Source: an uncultured Aquimarina sp.
GTDB taxonomy: Bacteria > Bacteroidota > Bacteroidia > Flavobacteriales > Flavobacteriaceae
DNA: 38,926 nucleotides
Direction: 5' to 3'
NCBI GenBank assembly: GCA_947498765.1
Contig: CANMLG010000037.1
Location: forward strand, 1 to 38,926
Of this stretch, positions 28,688 to 36,687 are shown one piece after another; positions within the stretch are counted from its first letter, which is position 1, and each line of letters starts with the position of its first letter. The notes under the pieces were generated by a model. That model was given only the letters and a program-made list of their open reading frames with translations. It was not told the origin of the DNA and made no database searches. A program made the translations under genes and the position numbers.

Positions 28688-29677
28688 TTAAAAAGTATAT
28701 TCAGCAAATCGATCATTAATTTCATCGAGTATACCAAATACATCTTCGGGTGCATCGGTAGTCACTAAGCGCTGTCGGTAAGGTTTAATATCTCTAATTC
28801 CTTTAAAATAATTGGTATAATGTCTACGCGTTTCTACAATACCAAGCTTTTCACCTTTCCAGCCTATAGACATTTCCAAATGACGTTTGGCCACTTCAAC
28901 ACGTTCGGCAATAGTTGGAGGAGCTTTATGCTCGCCGGTTTCAAAAAAGTGTTTTACTTCATTAAAAAACCAAGGATAACCAATACTAGCACGCCCAATC
29001 ATGGCACCGTCTAGTCCATATTTGTCGCGCATTTCAACAGCGCGTTCGGGAGTATCTACATCGCCATTTCCAAATACAGGAATATGCATACGTTGATTAT
29101 TTTTTACTTCGGCAATCGGCTTCCAATCGGCGTCACCTTTATATAGCTGTGCTCGGGTACGTCCGTGGATAGCAATGGATTTACAACCTACATCTTGTAA
29201 TCGTTCGGCAACTTCTACAATACGTATGGAATCGTGATCCCAACCTAATCGTGTTTTTACGGTTACAGGTAAATGGGTGTGTTTAACCATGGCTTCGGTA
29301 AGCTTTACCATAAGGTCGATATCTTTTAAAATACCAGCTCCAGCCCCTTTACTAACTACTTTTTTTACTGGGCAACCAAAATTAATATCAATAATGTCAG
29401 GTTTGGAGGCTTCTACAATTTCTACCGATCTAAGCATAGAATCTAAATTGGCACCAAAAATTTGAATACCCACGGGACGTTCTTTTTCATAAATATCCAG
29501 TTTCATCACACTTTTTGCAGCGTCTCTAATTAAACCCTCCGAGGATATAAACTCGGTATATACTACATCTGCCCCTTGTTCTTTGCATAAAGCCCTAAAA
29601 GGGGGATCGCTAACATCTTCCATGGGAGCTAACAACAATGGAAAATCGCCTACATCTATGTCTCCTATTTTTGCCAA
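28688..29677 (-). CDS. dusB: tRNA-dihydrouridine synthase (DusB family), TTG start
   Basis: The protein has 329 residues. It is a flavin-dependent enzyme that reduces uridine to dihydrouridine in the tRNA D-loop. Recognised features are LLLAPMEDVSDPPFRALC at the N terminus, DINFGCPVKKV with the catalytic Cys, GAGAGIL, VTVKTRLGW, IHGRTRAQLYKGDADW, GNGDVDTPE and DGAMIGRASIGYPW, the FMN-binding end of the TIM barrel. The start is TTG at 29677: it opens the family-typical segment KIGDIDVGDFPLLLAPM, and no in-frame ATG lies upstream in the gap. A perfect TAnnTTTG element 25 bp upstream supports it. The next in-frame ATG would remove the first beta strand. Identification is confident; the Dus subgroup is assigned from overall resemblance to DusB/NifR3. 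Confidence 0.94.
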   Translation of the reverse strand: MAKIGDIDVGDFPLLLAPMEDVSDPPFRALCKEQGADVVYTEFISSEGLIRDAAKSVMKLDIYEKERPVGIQIFGANLDSMLRSVEIVEASKPDIIDINFGCPVKKVVSKGAGAGILKDIDLMVKLTEAMVKHTHLPVTVKTRLGWDHDSIRIVEVAERLQDVGCKSIAIHGRTRAQLYKGDADWKPIAEVKNNQRMHIPVFGNGDVDTPERAVEMRDKYGLDGAMIGRASIGYPWFFNEVKHFFETGEHKAPPTIAERVEVAKRHLEMSIGWKGEKLGIVETRRHYTNYFKGIRDIKPYRQRLVTTDAPEDVFGILDEINDRFAEYTF

Positions 29678-29702
29678 TTGATCTCGAAAATTATAATTGC
29701 TG

Positions 29703-29710
29703 CAAAGATA
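29703..29710 (-). promoter_or_regulatory. Bacteroidota -7 promoter element of dusB
   Basis: Read on the minus strand, TATCTTTG is an exact match to TAnnTTTG, the -7 element used by the primary sigma factor of Bacteroidota. It lies 25 bp upstream of the TTG start, giving a short leader. I find no good -33 TTTG at the normal distance, so it is supported by the -7 element and position only. Confidence 0.6.
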
Positions 29711-29755
29711 TTACTTTTTAATCCGCTACGGGCATTTGAAAAAAAACAAAAAAGT

Positions 29756-29783
29756 TGTCCCCTAATTGAATAATGGCTTCGTC
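29756..29783 (+). promoter_or_regulatory. Possible ECF42-type promoter upstream of the YCII/sigma operon
   Basis: TGTCCC (29756-29761) and CGTC (29780-29783) are 18 bp apart and lie 33 bp before the first gene. The reported ECF42 target motif, from memory, is TGTCGA at -35 and CGA/TC at -10, so the first box matches four of six and the second fully. If it is real, the sigma factor would drive its own operon. Short motifs like these arise by chance, so this is tentative. Confidence 0.3.
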
Positions 29784-29791
29784 ATAGTAGT

Positions 29792-29809
29792 AAATAAACC
29801 AATTAAATA
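29792..29809 (+). repeat. 18-nt leader element, copy 1
   Basis: AAATAAACCAATTAAATA ends 7 nt before the ATG at 29817. The same 18 bases occur before the paralogous gene at 30215. It may be a translation-initiation element, a regulator site or a relic of gene duplication. Confidence 0.7.
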
Positions 29810-29816
29810 AATTAAA

Positions 29817-30137
29817 ATGAAAAAATTTATTGCCATTTATTATTCAACACCCAAATCAAAAGCGATATATGAGTCATTAAGTGAAAGTGATTTAAAAGCG
29901 GTTAATGAGTCATGGAGTTCATGGGAGGCGAAAAATCAAAATTATATTATTGATTTAGGTCATCCGTTACTACCAGGAACGCCATTGGATCAAATAGCCT
30001 GCATGGAGGATCCAAATAAATTTATTGGAGGATATTCAATAATTAAAGCCAAAGATTTAGAAGATGCCAAATTATTATTTTGGGGGCATCCATATGAAAA
30101 TAAGGGAATTCATATATTTGAGTGTATAGCTATCTAA
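29817..30137 (+). CDS. Small YCII/DGPF-like protein
   Basis: The protein has 106 residues and is probably a ferredoxin-like alpha/beta fold of the YCII superfamily. It begins MKKFIAIYYST, a first beta strand typical of the family, and later has KFIGGYSIIKAKDLEDAK, matching the ExxGGYxxxxADLDxA region of the DGPF group. The DGPF tetrapeptide itself is absent (EDPNKFIGG at that place), and the protein is shorter at the C terminus than its neighbour. It lies first in a row with a second YCII-like gene and an ECF sigma factor, the typical setting of the ECF42 group. The biochemical role of DGPF-type proteins is not established. No cytochrome, metal or membrane motif is visible, so it is probably a soluble cytoplasmic protein. 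Confidence 0.7.
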   Translation: MKKFIAIYYSTPKSKAIYESLSESDLKAVNESWSSWEAKNQNYIIDLGHPLLPGTPLDQIACMEDPNKFIGGYSIIKAKDLEDAKLLFWGHPYENKGIHIFECIAI

Positions 30138-30188
30138 TTCTATTAAAGTATTAAAAAAATTGTTTTGGAATAATTTGTTAAAACTTAA

Positions 30189-30206
30189 AAATAAACCAAT
30201 TAAATA
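30189..30206 (+). repeat. 18-nt leader element, copy 2
   Basis: This is identical to 29792-29809 and ends 8 nt before the ATG at 30215. The match resumes in the coding start (ATGAAAAAATT in both genes). Confidence 0.7.
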
Positions 30207-30214
30207 TAAATATT

Positions 30215-30562
30215 ATGAAAAAATTCATGTTAATTTTTACTGGAACTAGTTATGAAGACTTAGGTTTTTCGCCTGAAGAAATGCAAAACAGAATGGATAG
30301 ATGGTTTACTTGGCACGAAAAAATGTCGGCAGAAGGAATTATACATTCTGGAGAAGCATTACATGATTCAATAACGCGTATTTCAGGCCCTGATCGTGTA
30401 ACTACAGATAATGTAGCTATTGAATCCAAAGAATTAATAGGGGGTTATTATGTAGTATCTGCAGCTGACCTTGACGGAGCAAAAAAAATAGCACAAGATT
30501 TTCCGGATTATGATTTAGATAGCAGTGTTGAAATTAGAGAAGTAATGGAGTTTGATAATTAA
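30215..30562 (+). CDS. YCII/DGPF-family protein coupled to an ECF sigma factor
   Basis: The protein has 115 residues, the common size for DGPF/YCII-related proteins. It starts MKKFMLIFTGTSYEDLGFSPEEMQNRM, with the family pattern MWHEKM (here WFTWHEKMSAEG), then HSGEAL, and ends with KELIGGYYVVSAADLDGAKKIAQDFP and EIREVME. The place where DGPF normally stands reads TDNVAIESKE, so the signature is degenerate although the flanks are kept. Its stop overlaps the start of the sigma factor by one base (TAATG), which implies translational coupling. DGPF proteins commonly accompany ECF42 sigma factors and are thought to be linked functionally to them; the mechanism is unknown. It is a paralogue of the preceding gene. 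Confidence 0.82.
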   Translation: MKKFMLIFTGTSYEDLGFSPEEMQNRMDRWFTWHEKMSAEGIIHSGEALHDSITRISGPDRVTTDNVAIESKELIGGYYVVSAADLDGAKKIAQDFPDYDLDSSVEIREVMEFDN

Positions 30563-31815
30563 TGGAGGGCCAATCAAGCATAGACCATCTTTTCAGACAT
30601 CATTATGGAAAGATGGTCTCCATATTGACACGTATTTTTGGATTGCAGCATTTAGAAACTATAGAAGATGCGGTACAAGATACCTTTGTAAAAGCAGCAT
30701 TGAGCTGGCGCAATCACCCACCCGATAATCCCGAAGCTTGGTTAACAAAGGCTGCCAAAAATAGAGTGCTGGATTTGTTTCGGCAAATAAAGTCTACCAA
30801 AGGGAGGGAGCATATAGTAGGCTCAAGTTCCGAGGCTATGTTAATTACTGAACTTTTTTTAGATACCGAAATTGAAGACAGTCAATTGAGAATGATTTTT
30901 ACTTCATGCCATCCAAAATTGCAAGTAACAGATCAAATTGCTTTTGCATTAAGGACTATATCGGGGTTTAGTAGTAAGGAAATTGCTTCGGCGCTATTAA
31001 CTAAGGAAGGAACCATTAAAAAACGATTAACCCGAGCGCGTAAAGTAATTAAAGAACAACAAATTTCATTTAAAATTCCAGTTGGTAATGCTTTGCCAAA
31101 ACGTTTGCATAGTGTATTAACGGTACTGTATTTAATGTTTAATGAAGGATTTCACTCCAATAAACAAGATATTTTAATTAGAAAAGACTTGTGTGGCGAG
31201 GCCATGCGTTTATGTCAGTTACTATTAAAAAATGAAAGGGTACGTAATAGTGATACCTATGCGCTTTTTGCATTAATGTGTTTTCATTCGGCCAGATTAG
31301 AAAGTAAATTAACTACCAAAAATGAGATTGTCGATTTAAAAAATCAGGATCGAAGTCTATGGTATTTACCTTTAATTAAATTGGGGAATGATTGCATGTT
31401 TAAAGCTGTGGAGGCATCTATTTTTTCGGTATATCATTACGAAGCTGCTATAGCCAGTGAGCACCTAAAGGCTTTAAGTTTTGAAAAAACAAATTGGAAA
31501 AAAATAGATGAATTGTACAAGCAGTTGTATAATTTGAATCCATCTCCAATGATTTTATTAAATAGGGCTATGGTAAAATTACAGCTTCATGAATTTACAG
31601 CTGCATACCGTATATTAAATGAGTTGTCTGTATCAGATTTTAATCAACGAGCTTATCTTTATTATGGAGCTTGGGCAGAGTATCATTTGGAAAAAGAACA
31701 AATAGGCTTGGCTCTAATTCAAATAGAAGAAGCATTAAAGCATGTAAAAAATAGCGCTGAAAAAAACTATTTATTGAAAAAGAAAAAAGCAGTAATAATT
31801 AAAACAAGTAATTAA
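30562..31815 (+). CDS. ECF-type RNA polymerase sigma factor, ECF42-like, with C-terminal TPR-like extension
   Basis: The protein has 417 residues, about twice a plain ECF sigma factor. Region 2 spans about residues 8-75 (LFRHHYGKMVSILTR, DAVQDTFVKA, NPEAWLTKAAKNRVLDLFR). Region 4 spans about 105-165 (SCHPKL, IAFALRTISGFSSKEIASALL, EGTIKKRLTRARK). The rest is an all-helical extension with ECF42 hallmarks: LMFNEGFHS, DLCGEAMRL, ALFALMCFHSAR, and helical hairpins resembling TPRs (SPMILLNRAMVKLQ, AYLYYGAWAEYHLEKEQIGLALIQIEEAL). Factors of this group usually lack an anti-sigma gene and rely on the extension for activity, which fits the absence of a membrane anti-sigma gene here. It overlaps the upstream YCII gene by one base. 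It probably controls a small regulon that includes this operon; the signal is unknown. Confidence 0.9.
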   Translation: MEGQSSIDHLFRHHYGKMVSILTRIFGLQHLETIEDAVQDTFVKAALSWRNHPPDNPEAWLTKAAKNRVLDLFRQIKSTKGREHIVGSSSEAMLITELFLDTEIEDSQLRMIFTSCHPKLQVTDQIAFALRTISGFSSKEIASALLTKEGTIKKRLTRARKVIKEQQISFKIPVGNALPKRLHSVLTVLYLMFNEGFHSNKQDILIRKDLCGEAMRLCQLLLKNERVRNSDTYALFALMCFHSARLESKLTTKNEIVDLKNQDRSLWYLPLIKLGNDCMFKAVEASIFSVYHYEAAIASEHLKALSFEKTNWKKIDELYKQLYNLNPSPMILLNRAMVKLQLHEFTAAYRILNELSVSDFNQRAYLYYGAWAEYHLEKEQIGLALIQIEEALKHVKNSAEKNYLLKKKKAVIIKTSN

Positions 31816-31870
31816 ACGTAATTAAATGTTAATTTTTTGACATTTAGTTCTGTTTTTTAACACATATGTA

Positions 31871-31902
31871 TTGATTTAGTAATTTTTTGTTGTGTATTTT
31901 TG
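31871..31902 (+). promoter_or_regulatory. Bacteroidota-type promoter for the GH16 gene
   Basis: TATTTTTG (31895-31902) matches TAnnTTTG exactly, and TTG at 31871-31873 lies 21 bp before it, a normal distance for the -33 element. Transcription would begin about 20-25 nt before the ATG at 31932. Confidence 0.6.
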
Positions 31903-31931
31903 ATAATTAACAACGTTCAAATCAAAAAATT

Positions 31932-33470
31932 ATGAAATCAAAAATTCTTACGCTCTTATTTTTAGGCTATTCATTATTCATTTTTGCTCAACCAAGTCCT
32001 CCTAATGGAAAACAATGGACCAAAGTTAATGAGTTATCAGATGAATTTTCGGGAGGCCAAATTAACAGTCAAAAATGGTTCGATTACCATCCTTTTTGGA
32101 AAGGAAGATTACCTAGTCAATTTAAAAAAGGCAACACCACACAGTCGGGTGGTTTTTTACGCTTAAAATCAACACTTTTTAGAAACCCTAATTCGGTAAA
32201 TGATAAATTTAAAGACCATTGGGTGGATGCGGCGGCCTTAGTTTCAAAAAACAAATCGGCTAAACCTGGTTATTATTATGAGTGCCGAATGAAGGCTTCA
32301 GATTTATCCATGACTTCCTCTTTTTGGTTTCGGGTAGGGGCTTTTTCAGAAATTGATGTGATAGAGCATATTGGAAACCCTGCTAATAGGAATGTGGCCT
32401 CTAAAGAATTTCAATATGATGCCAATACACATTATTATGGAAGATTTGCGGGGATTCGTCCTTTAGCAGCTAAGTGGACAATGCCATTTAGAGGGAGAGA
32501 TAGATTTCACAATTTCGGCTTTTGGTGGAAAAGCCCTAATGAATTACTTTTTTATTACAATGGGAATCAAGTAATGAAAATTGTGCCCCGAAGAGCATTT
32601 AATGAACAACTTCATATGATTTTTGATACCGAAGTATTTCCTTTTGAAACTGCTGGTGTTGCCAATATAGGATTACCAAGAGTAAGTCATTTAAATGACA
32701 ATTCTAAAAATACCATGTTGGTGGATTGGGTACGTGTGTACAAATTAGAAAATGCAAGTCCTAGTAATGGAGGAAATACTCCAAATAATGGATCGGCTCC
32801 TATAAATCAGGTCATTTCATTACGAAAAACTGGAGGAAACAGAGGCTATGTAGCAGCTGAAGCTGCAAATAATAGATTAATAGCTAATAGATCTGTAGCA
32901 AGAAGCTGGGAAAGATTTAGAGTAGAATCACACCCTAGAGGTGGCATTGCATTAAAAGCATTGGCAAATAATAAATATGTACAAGTGCCTAACACGGATA
33001 TTCAAGCATCGGTACGACCTAATGGAAATGGAAAATTTGCTTGGGAGCAATTTGAATGGAGGTCTAAGGGCAATGGTAAAGTAGCGCTAAAAAGTTTACA
33101 TACCAATAGATGGTTACAAGCAGCTTGGACTGAAGATAACGGAGTGGTAAGAGCTAGAGGAACTTCGGATCAAGGATGGGAAACTTTTGATTGGCAGGTA
33201 GTATCTGGAGCCAAGCAATTAACTACGGAAATAGCCTCTAATGACATAATAGTGTATCCTAATCCCGCAAATCAATTTATTGAAGTAAAAGGGACATCAA
33301 GTGTTGATGTTCAAGTTGCCGATGTTGAAGGTAAACTTGTGCCAGTTCGAGTAACTAAATCGGATAATTCAACTAATTCGATTTTTATAGAATTTGAATT
33401 ATCAGTAGGCCCTGGCGTATATTTTATTAAAACAGCTTCTGGAAAAACCAAACGTTTTGTAAAGCAATAA
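31932..33470 (+). CDS. Secreted GH16 glycoside hydrolase (agarase/porphyranase-like) with fascin-like beta-trefoil and T9SS type A tail
   Basis: The protein has 512 residues. A signal peptide covers 1-19 (IFA|QP). The GH16 catalytic domain spans about 20-273: LSDEFSG, the [12 protein letters not shown] segment, catalytic EIDVIE (Glu140 nucleophile, Asp142, Glu145 acid/base), [17 protein letters not shown], and [12 protein letters not shown] near [13 protein letters not shown]. These point to the agarase/porphyranase side of GH16 rather than laminarinases, though the substrate is not fixed. After a Ser/Asn/Gly linker, about 293-435 repeats patterns such as [41 protein letters not shown] and WETFDWQV, typical of fascin-like trefoils that may bind sugar. 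The last 75 residues ([27 protein letters not shown]) are a type A T9SS sorting domain. It is monocistronic, with its own promoter and terminator. It would act at the cell surface or outside on algal galactans. Confidence 0.92.
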   Translation: MKSKILTLLFLGYSLFIFAQPSPPNGKQWTKVNELSDEFSGGQINSQKWFDYHPFWKGRLPSQFKKGNTTQSGGFLRLKSTLFRNPNSVNDKFKDHWVDAAALVSKNKSAKPGYYYECRMKASDLSMTSSFWFRVGAFSEIDVIEHIGNPANRNVASKEFQYDANTHYYGRFAGIRPLAAKWTMPFRGRDRFHNFGFWWKSPNELLFYYNGNQVMKIVPRRAFNEQLHMIFDTEVFPFETAGVANIGLPRVSHLNDNSKNTMLVDWVRVYKLENASPSNGGNTPNNGSAPINQVISLRKTGGNRGYVAAEAANNRLIANRSVARSWERFRVESHPRGGIALKALANNKYVQVPNTDIQASVRPNGNGKFAWEQFEWRSKGNGKVALKSLHTNRWLQAAWTEDNGVVRARGTSDQGWETFDWQVVSGAKQLTTEIASNDIIVYPNPANQFIEVKGTSSVDVQVADVEGKLVPVRVTKSDNSTNSIFIEFELSVGPGVYFIKTASGKTKRFVKQ

Positions 33471-33484
33471 TTTTTTCAACTTTA

Positions 33485-33528
33485 ATACAAATAGGTGGAG
33501 TTTTATTTTAAACTCCACCTATTTGTAT
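33485..33528. terminator. Strong terminator hairpin after the GH16 gene
   Basis: A perfect 19-bp stem (33485-33503 with 33510-33528) has a 6-nt loop and a GGTGGAG/CTCCACC core. It lies 15 bp past the stop. The U tract is broken (ATTTGTATAT), so termination is likely but not of textbook form. Confidence 0.75.
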
Positions 33529-33660
33529 ATACTCCGGAAAGTATCTCAATGTATTCTTTTTTCTTTATGTGCGGCTCTTATGTTATTTTGAAAACCTTTT
33601 TAAGTAACCTATTGATTTATATTTGTAAAATTAAATTCAAGTATAGTCTTGGCTATAGCT

Positions 33661-33668
33661 TAGTTTTG
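33661..33668 (+). promoter_or_regulatory. Possible -7 element upstream of the RapA-like gene
   Basis: TAGTTTTG matches TAnnTTTG exactly and lies in the 287-bp gap before the gene, but 89 bp from the ATG and without a clear -33 TTTG at the usual spacing. A one-mismatch element, TATGCTTG at 33730-33737, is closer to the start. Which one is used cannot be told. Confidence 0.35.
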
Positions 33669-33757
33669 CAGCAATAATATAGGAGATAATGGATTGAATT
33701 GTATCCGAATTATTACTTGAAAAAGTGTATATGCTTGATATGTAAATAGTAGTAAAT

Positions 33758-36607
33758 ATGGAGGATTTTTATCCAAATCAAAGATGGGCAAGTGAAGGAG
33801 AGCCAGAGTTGGGAGTAGGTGTTGTAGTTGAGGCAACTAAACATCGTGTACGAATAGAGTTTTCTACTACAGGAGAAACACGATTATATGCTTTAGCCAA
33901 CGCACCATTGCGAAGAATTGTTTTTAAGCCAGGTGATACGGTTATTGATACTAATAAAAACCCCTTAATTGTTAAGCGTGTGCAAAATAAAGATAATTTA
34001 TTAATGTACATAGGGGAAAAAGGCGTTTTGTCCGAGGCGGATTTAGGTGATGTTTCAATACAGCATGGTGCCGAAGATCGTCTTTTTATGGGAGATGTAG
34101 AAACACCAGAAGCATTTGCCTTACGAAGAAAAACATTGGAATACAGTCATATGCGTAGCGTTTCGCCTATTAATGGTTTTGTTGGTGGGCGTATCGATCT
34201 TATTCCGCATCAGTTGTATGTAGCACACGAGGTGAGCTCTCGTTATGCTCCGCGTGTATTGCTTTCCGATCAGGTAGGGCTTGGTAAAACTATCGAGGCT
34301 TGTTTAATCATACACCGTTTATTATTAAGTGGTCGAGCATCACGTGTATTGATATTGGTACCGGATTCTTTAATTCATCAGTGGTTTGTTGAACTATTTA
34401 GACGTTTTAATTTATGGTTTCACATTTTTGATGAAGAAAGATGTGCTGCATTAGATGGTAATGCACCTAGAGGAAATCCTTTTTTAGATGATCAGTTGAT
34501 TATTTGTAGTACTTCATTCTTAGCAAATTCTCCGAAAAGGGCAAGACAAGCGATTATGGCCGATTGGGATATGCTTGTGGTAGATGAAGCACATCATTTA
34601 GAATGGTCTGAAGATACGGTAAGTCCAGAATATGCGATTGTTGAATTGTTAAGTAAAGTAGCCAATGGGTTATTATTACTAACGGCAACACCAGAACAAT
34701 TTGGGGTAGAAAGCCATTTTGCAAGACTAAGATTATTAGATCCCGATAGATATGCAGACTACAATACATTTATTAATGAATCTCAAGACAATGCTACTAT
34801 TGCCAATATTATTGAAAAACTATCTTTAGGGAATTCTTTAATTAAAGAAGATATAGCTTTATTGGAAACTATGTTCGATGGAGAAAGAATGTTCAGGATT
34901 AAAAAAGGAGGCACTGTTGTTAAAAATCAATTAATAGAGGACTTACTAGATCAATATGGCTTAGGTCGTGTGGTGTTTAGAAATACCCGAGCAGCAATTA
35001 GTGGTTTTCCAAAGCGAAAGGCACATCTAATACCTTTGGCATTAGAAGAAAAGCGAGAGCTGTGGATAAAACGTTTATCTAAAGAATACGCTATTGATAA
35101 AGAAGCACAAGTTAACGAGGTTATAAAACAGAAATTTTGGTTTTCTGAAGATCCACGAGTAAAATGGTTAGTTGGGTTATTAGAGCAATTAGAACCAGCC
35201 AAAGTAATATTGATTTGTACAAGTAAAGCTAAAGTTTTGGGGTTGGAAAAAGCCCTAAAAAAGTTAAGTAATGTAAAAGCAGCTGTGTTTCATGAAGATT
35301 TAACTATTGTACAGCGCGATAGAAATGCGGCTTGGTTTGCAGAAACCGATGGAGCTAGCATATTATTATGTTCCGAAATAGGTAGCGAAGGGAGAAACTT
35401 TCAATTTGCACATCACTTGGTATTGTTCGATTTGCCAGCACACCCCGAATTATTAGAACAGCGTATTGGTCGTTTAGATCGTATTGGGCAATTGAAAGAT
35501 ATTCAAATACAGGTCCCATATGTAAAAGGGAGTCCGCAGGAAGTGTTGGTACGTTGGTTTCATGAAGGATTAAATGCTTTTGAAGAAAATATGGAAGGAG
35601 GCAATCAGATAGAACAACTGTTTAATGATCGCTTGGAAAGTGTTGCTTTGGAAGCTTCTACCTCAGATATAAGTTTGAAATTAGATGCTTTAATTGAAAA
35701 AACAGCAGTATTCAAAAAAGAGTTACAGGAGCTATTAGCTAAAGGGAGAGACAAGTTGCTCGAAATGAATTCATTTAGACCATTGGTAGCTGAGAAGTTA
35801 ATAGAGAACATTAAATCTGCAGACCAAGACTTATCTCTTGAAATATATATGACCCAAGTATTTGAACATTTTGGGATTGAAATGGAAGATTTAGCAGCTC
35901 GAACGTACTTGTTAAAACCAGCGCAGGAAAATAGAGAGGCATTTCCATCCATTCCTGATGAAGGAATATCGGTAACTTTTGATCGCAAAAGGGCTTTGAG
36001 TAGAGAAGATATTAGCTTTATTACCTGGGATCATCCAATGGTAACCAGTGCTTTAGATAAAGTGCTTAGTTCAGGTACAGGAGAGACTAGTTTTGGAATA
36101 TTGAAAGGTACAAAGCGGAAAGGCCTTTTGTTAGAAGTCATTTTTGTACTTGAAGCAACAGGTAAAAAAGAAGATAAAAAAGAGGTTGATGTGGATCGCT
36201 TTCTACCAAGCACTCCTTTACGTGTTGTTATAAATCATTCTGGTGATGAGGTAACCGAAGATTATTCGATCAGCTTATTTAACAAGCAATTGATGTTGGG
36301 CCGAGTGGATGACCTAATTGAAAATGAAATGTTGATTGATACGATACTTCCTAATATGATTAGTACAGCTACAGAAGTAGCAGAACAATTGAAGCTTGAG
36401 GAAGTAAATACGAGCCTCGAGCGGATGAATGAAACATTGGAACATGAAATTGGTCGACTAGCAACTTTATACCAACGAAACAAGAAGATAATTAGACCCG
36501 CTGAAATTAGAACGGCATTAGATGAAAAAAATATACTGACAACACTGATTAAAAATGCGCGAATTCGAATAGATTCACTACAGCTTATTAGAGAGGAAGG
36601 GGCATAG
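33758..36607 (+). CDS. rapA: RapA-like SNF2-family RNA polymerase-associated ATPase
   Basis: The protein has 949 residues; E. coli RapA has 968 and the two are recognisably colinear. RapA binds RNA polymerase and uses ATP to help recycle stalled or post-termination enzyme. The N-terminal Tudor-like part reads QRWASEGEPELGVGVV, STGETRLYA and FKPGDT. SNF2 motifs are: I, SDQVGLGKTIEA (Lys177); Ia, LILVPDSLIHQW; II, DEAHH (276-280); III, LLTATPEQFGVESHFARLRLLDP; V, CSEIGSEGRNFQFAHHLVLFDLP; VI, EQRIGRLDRIGQ. The C-terminal part retains EGISVTFDRKRALSREDISFITWDHPMV and VDRFLPSTPLRVV of the RapA C-terminal domain. Motif I has Asp-Gln where E. coli RapA and most SNF2 proteins have Asp-Glu. RapA is chiefly known from gammaproteobacteria, so transfer is possible. 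A DHH phosphoesterase gene follows after 80 bp. Confidence 0.93.
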   Translation: MEDFYPNQRWASEGEPELGVGVVVEATKHRVRIEFSTTGETRLYALANAPLRRIVFKPGDTVIDTNKNPLIVKRVQNKDNLLMYIGEKGVLSEADLGDVSIQHGAEDRLFMGDVETPEAFALRRKTLEYSHMRSVSPINGFVGGRIDLIPHQLYVAHEVSSRYAPRVLLSDQVGLGKTIEACLIIHRLLLSGRASRVLILVPDSLIHQWFVELFRRFNLWFHIFDEERCAALDGNAPRGNPFLDDQLIICSTSFLANSPKRARQAIMADWDMLVVDEAHHLEWSEDTVSPEYAIVELLSKVANGLLLLTATPEQFGVESHFARLRLLDPDRYADYNTFINESQDNATIANIIEKLSLGNSLIKEDIALLETMFDGERMFRIKKGGTVVKNQLIEDLLDQYGLGRVVFRNTRAAISGFPKRKAHLIPLALEEKRELWIKRLSKEYAIDKEAQVNEVIKQKFWFSEDPRVKWLVGLLEQLEPAKVILICTSKAKVLGLEKALKKLSNVKAAVFHEDLTIVQRDRNAAWFAETDGASILLCSEIGSEGRNFQFAHHLVLFDLPAHPELLEQRIGRLDRIGQLKDIQIQVPYVKGSPQEVLVRWFHEGLNAFEENMEGGNQIEQLFNDRLESVALEASTSDISLKLDALIEKTAVFKKELQELLAKGRDKLLEMNSFRPLVAEKLIENIKSADQDLSLEIYMTQVFEHFGIEMEDLAARTYLLKPAQENREAFPSIPDEGISVTFDRKRALSREDISFITWDHPMVTSALDKVLSSGTGETSFGILKGTKRKGLLLEVIFVLEATGKKEDKKEVDVDRFLPSTPLRVVINHSGDEVTEDYSISLFNKQLMLGRVDDLIENEMLIDTILPNMISTATEVAEQLKLEEVNTSLERMNETLEHEIGRLATLYQRNKKIIRPAEIRTALDEKNILTTLIKNARIRIDSLQLIREEGA

Positions 36608-36687
36608 TAATTTGATTGATCCATTTTTAAGTAAAAATACTACATAAGCCTGATTCAAGGTGTTAATTTAAAAATACTAGTAGTGCA

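Noticed and set aside
33495..33677. Plus-strand frame of 60 codons after the GH16 gene
   Set aside because: It begins inside the terminator hairpin and encodes a hydrophobic, low-complexity product without features of a real small protein.
35605..35988. Antisense frame of 127 codons within the RapA-like gene
   Set aside because: It lies entirely opposite conserved RapA coding sequence and has no independent support.
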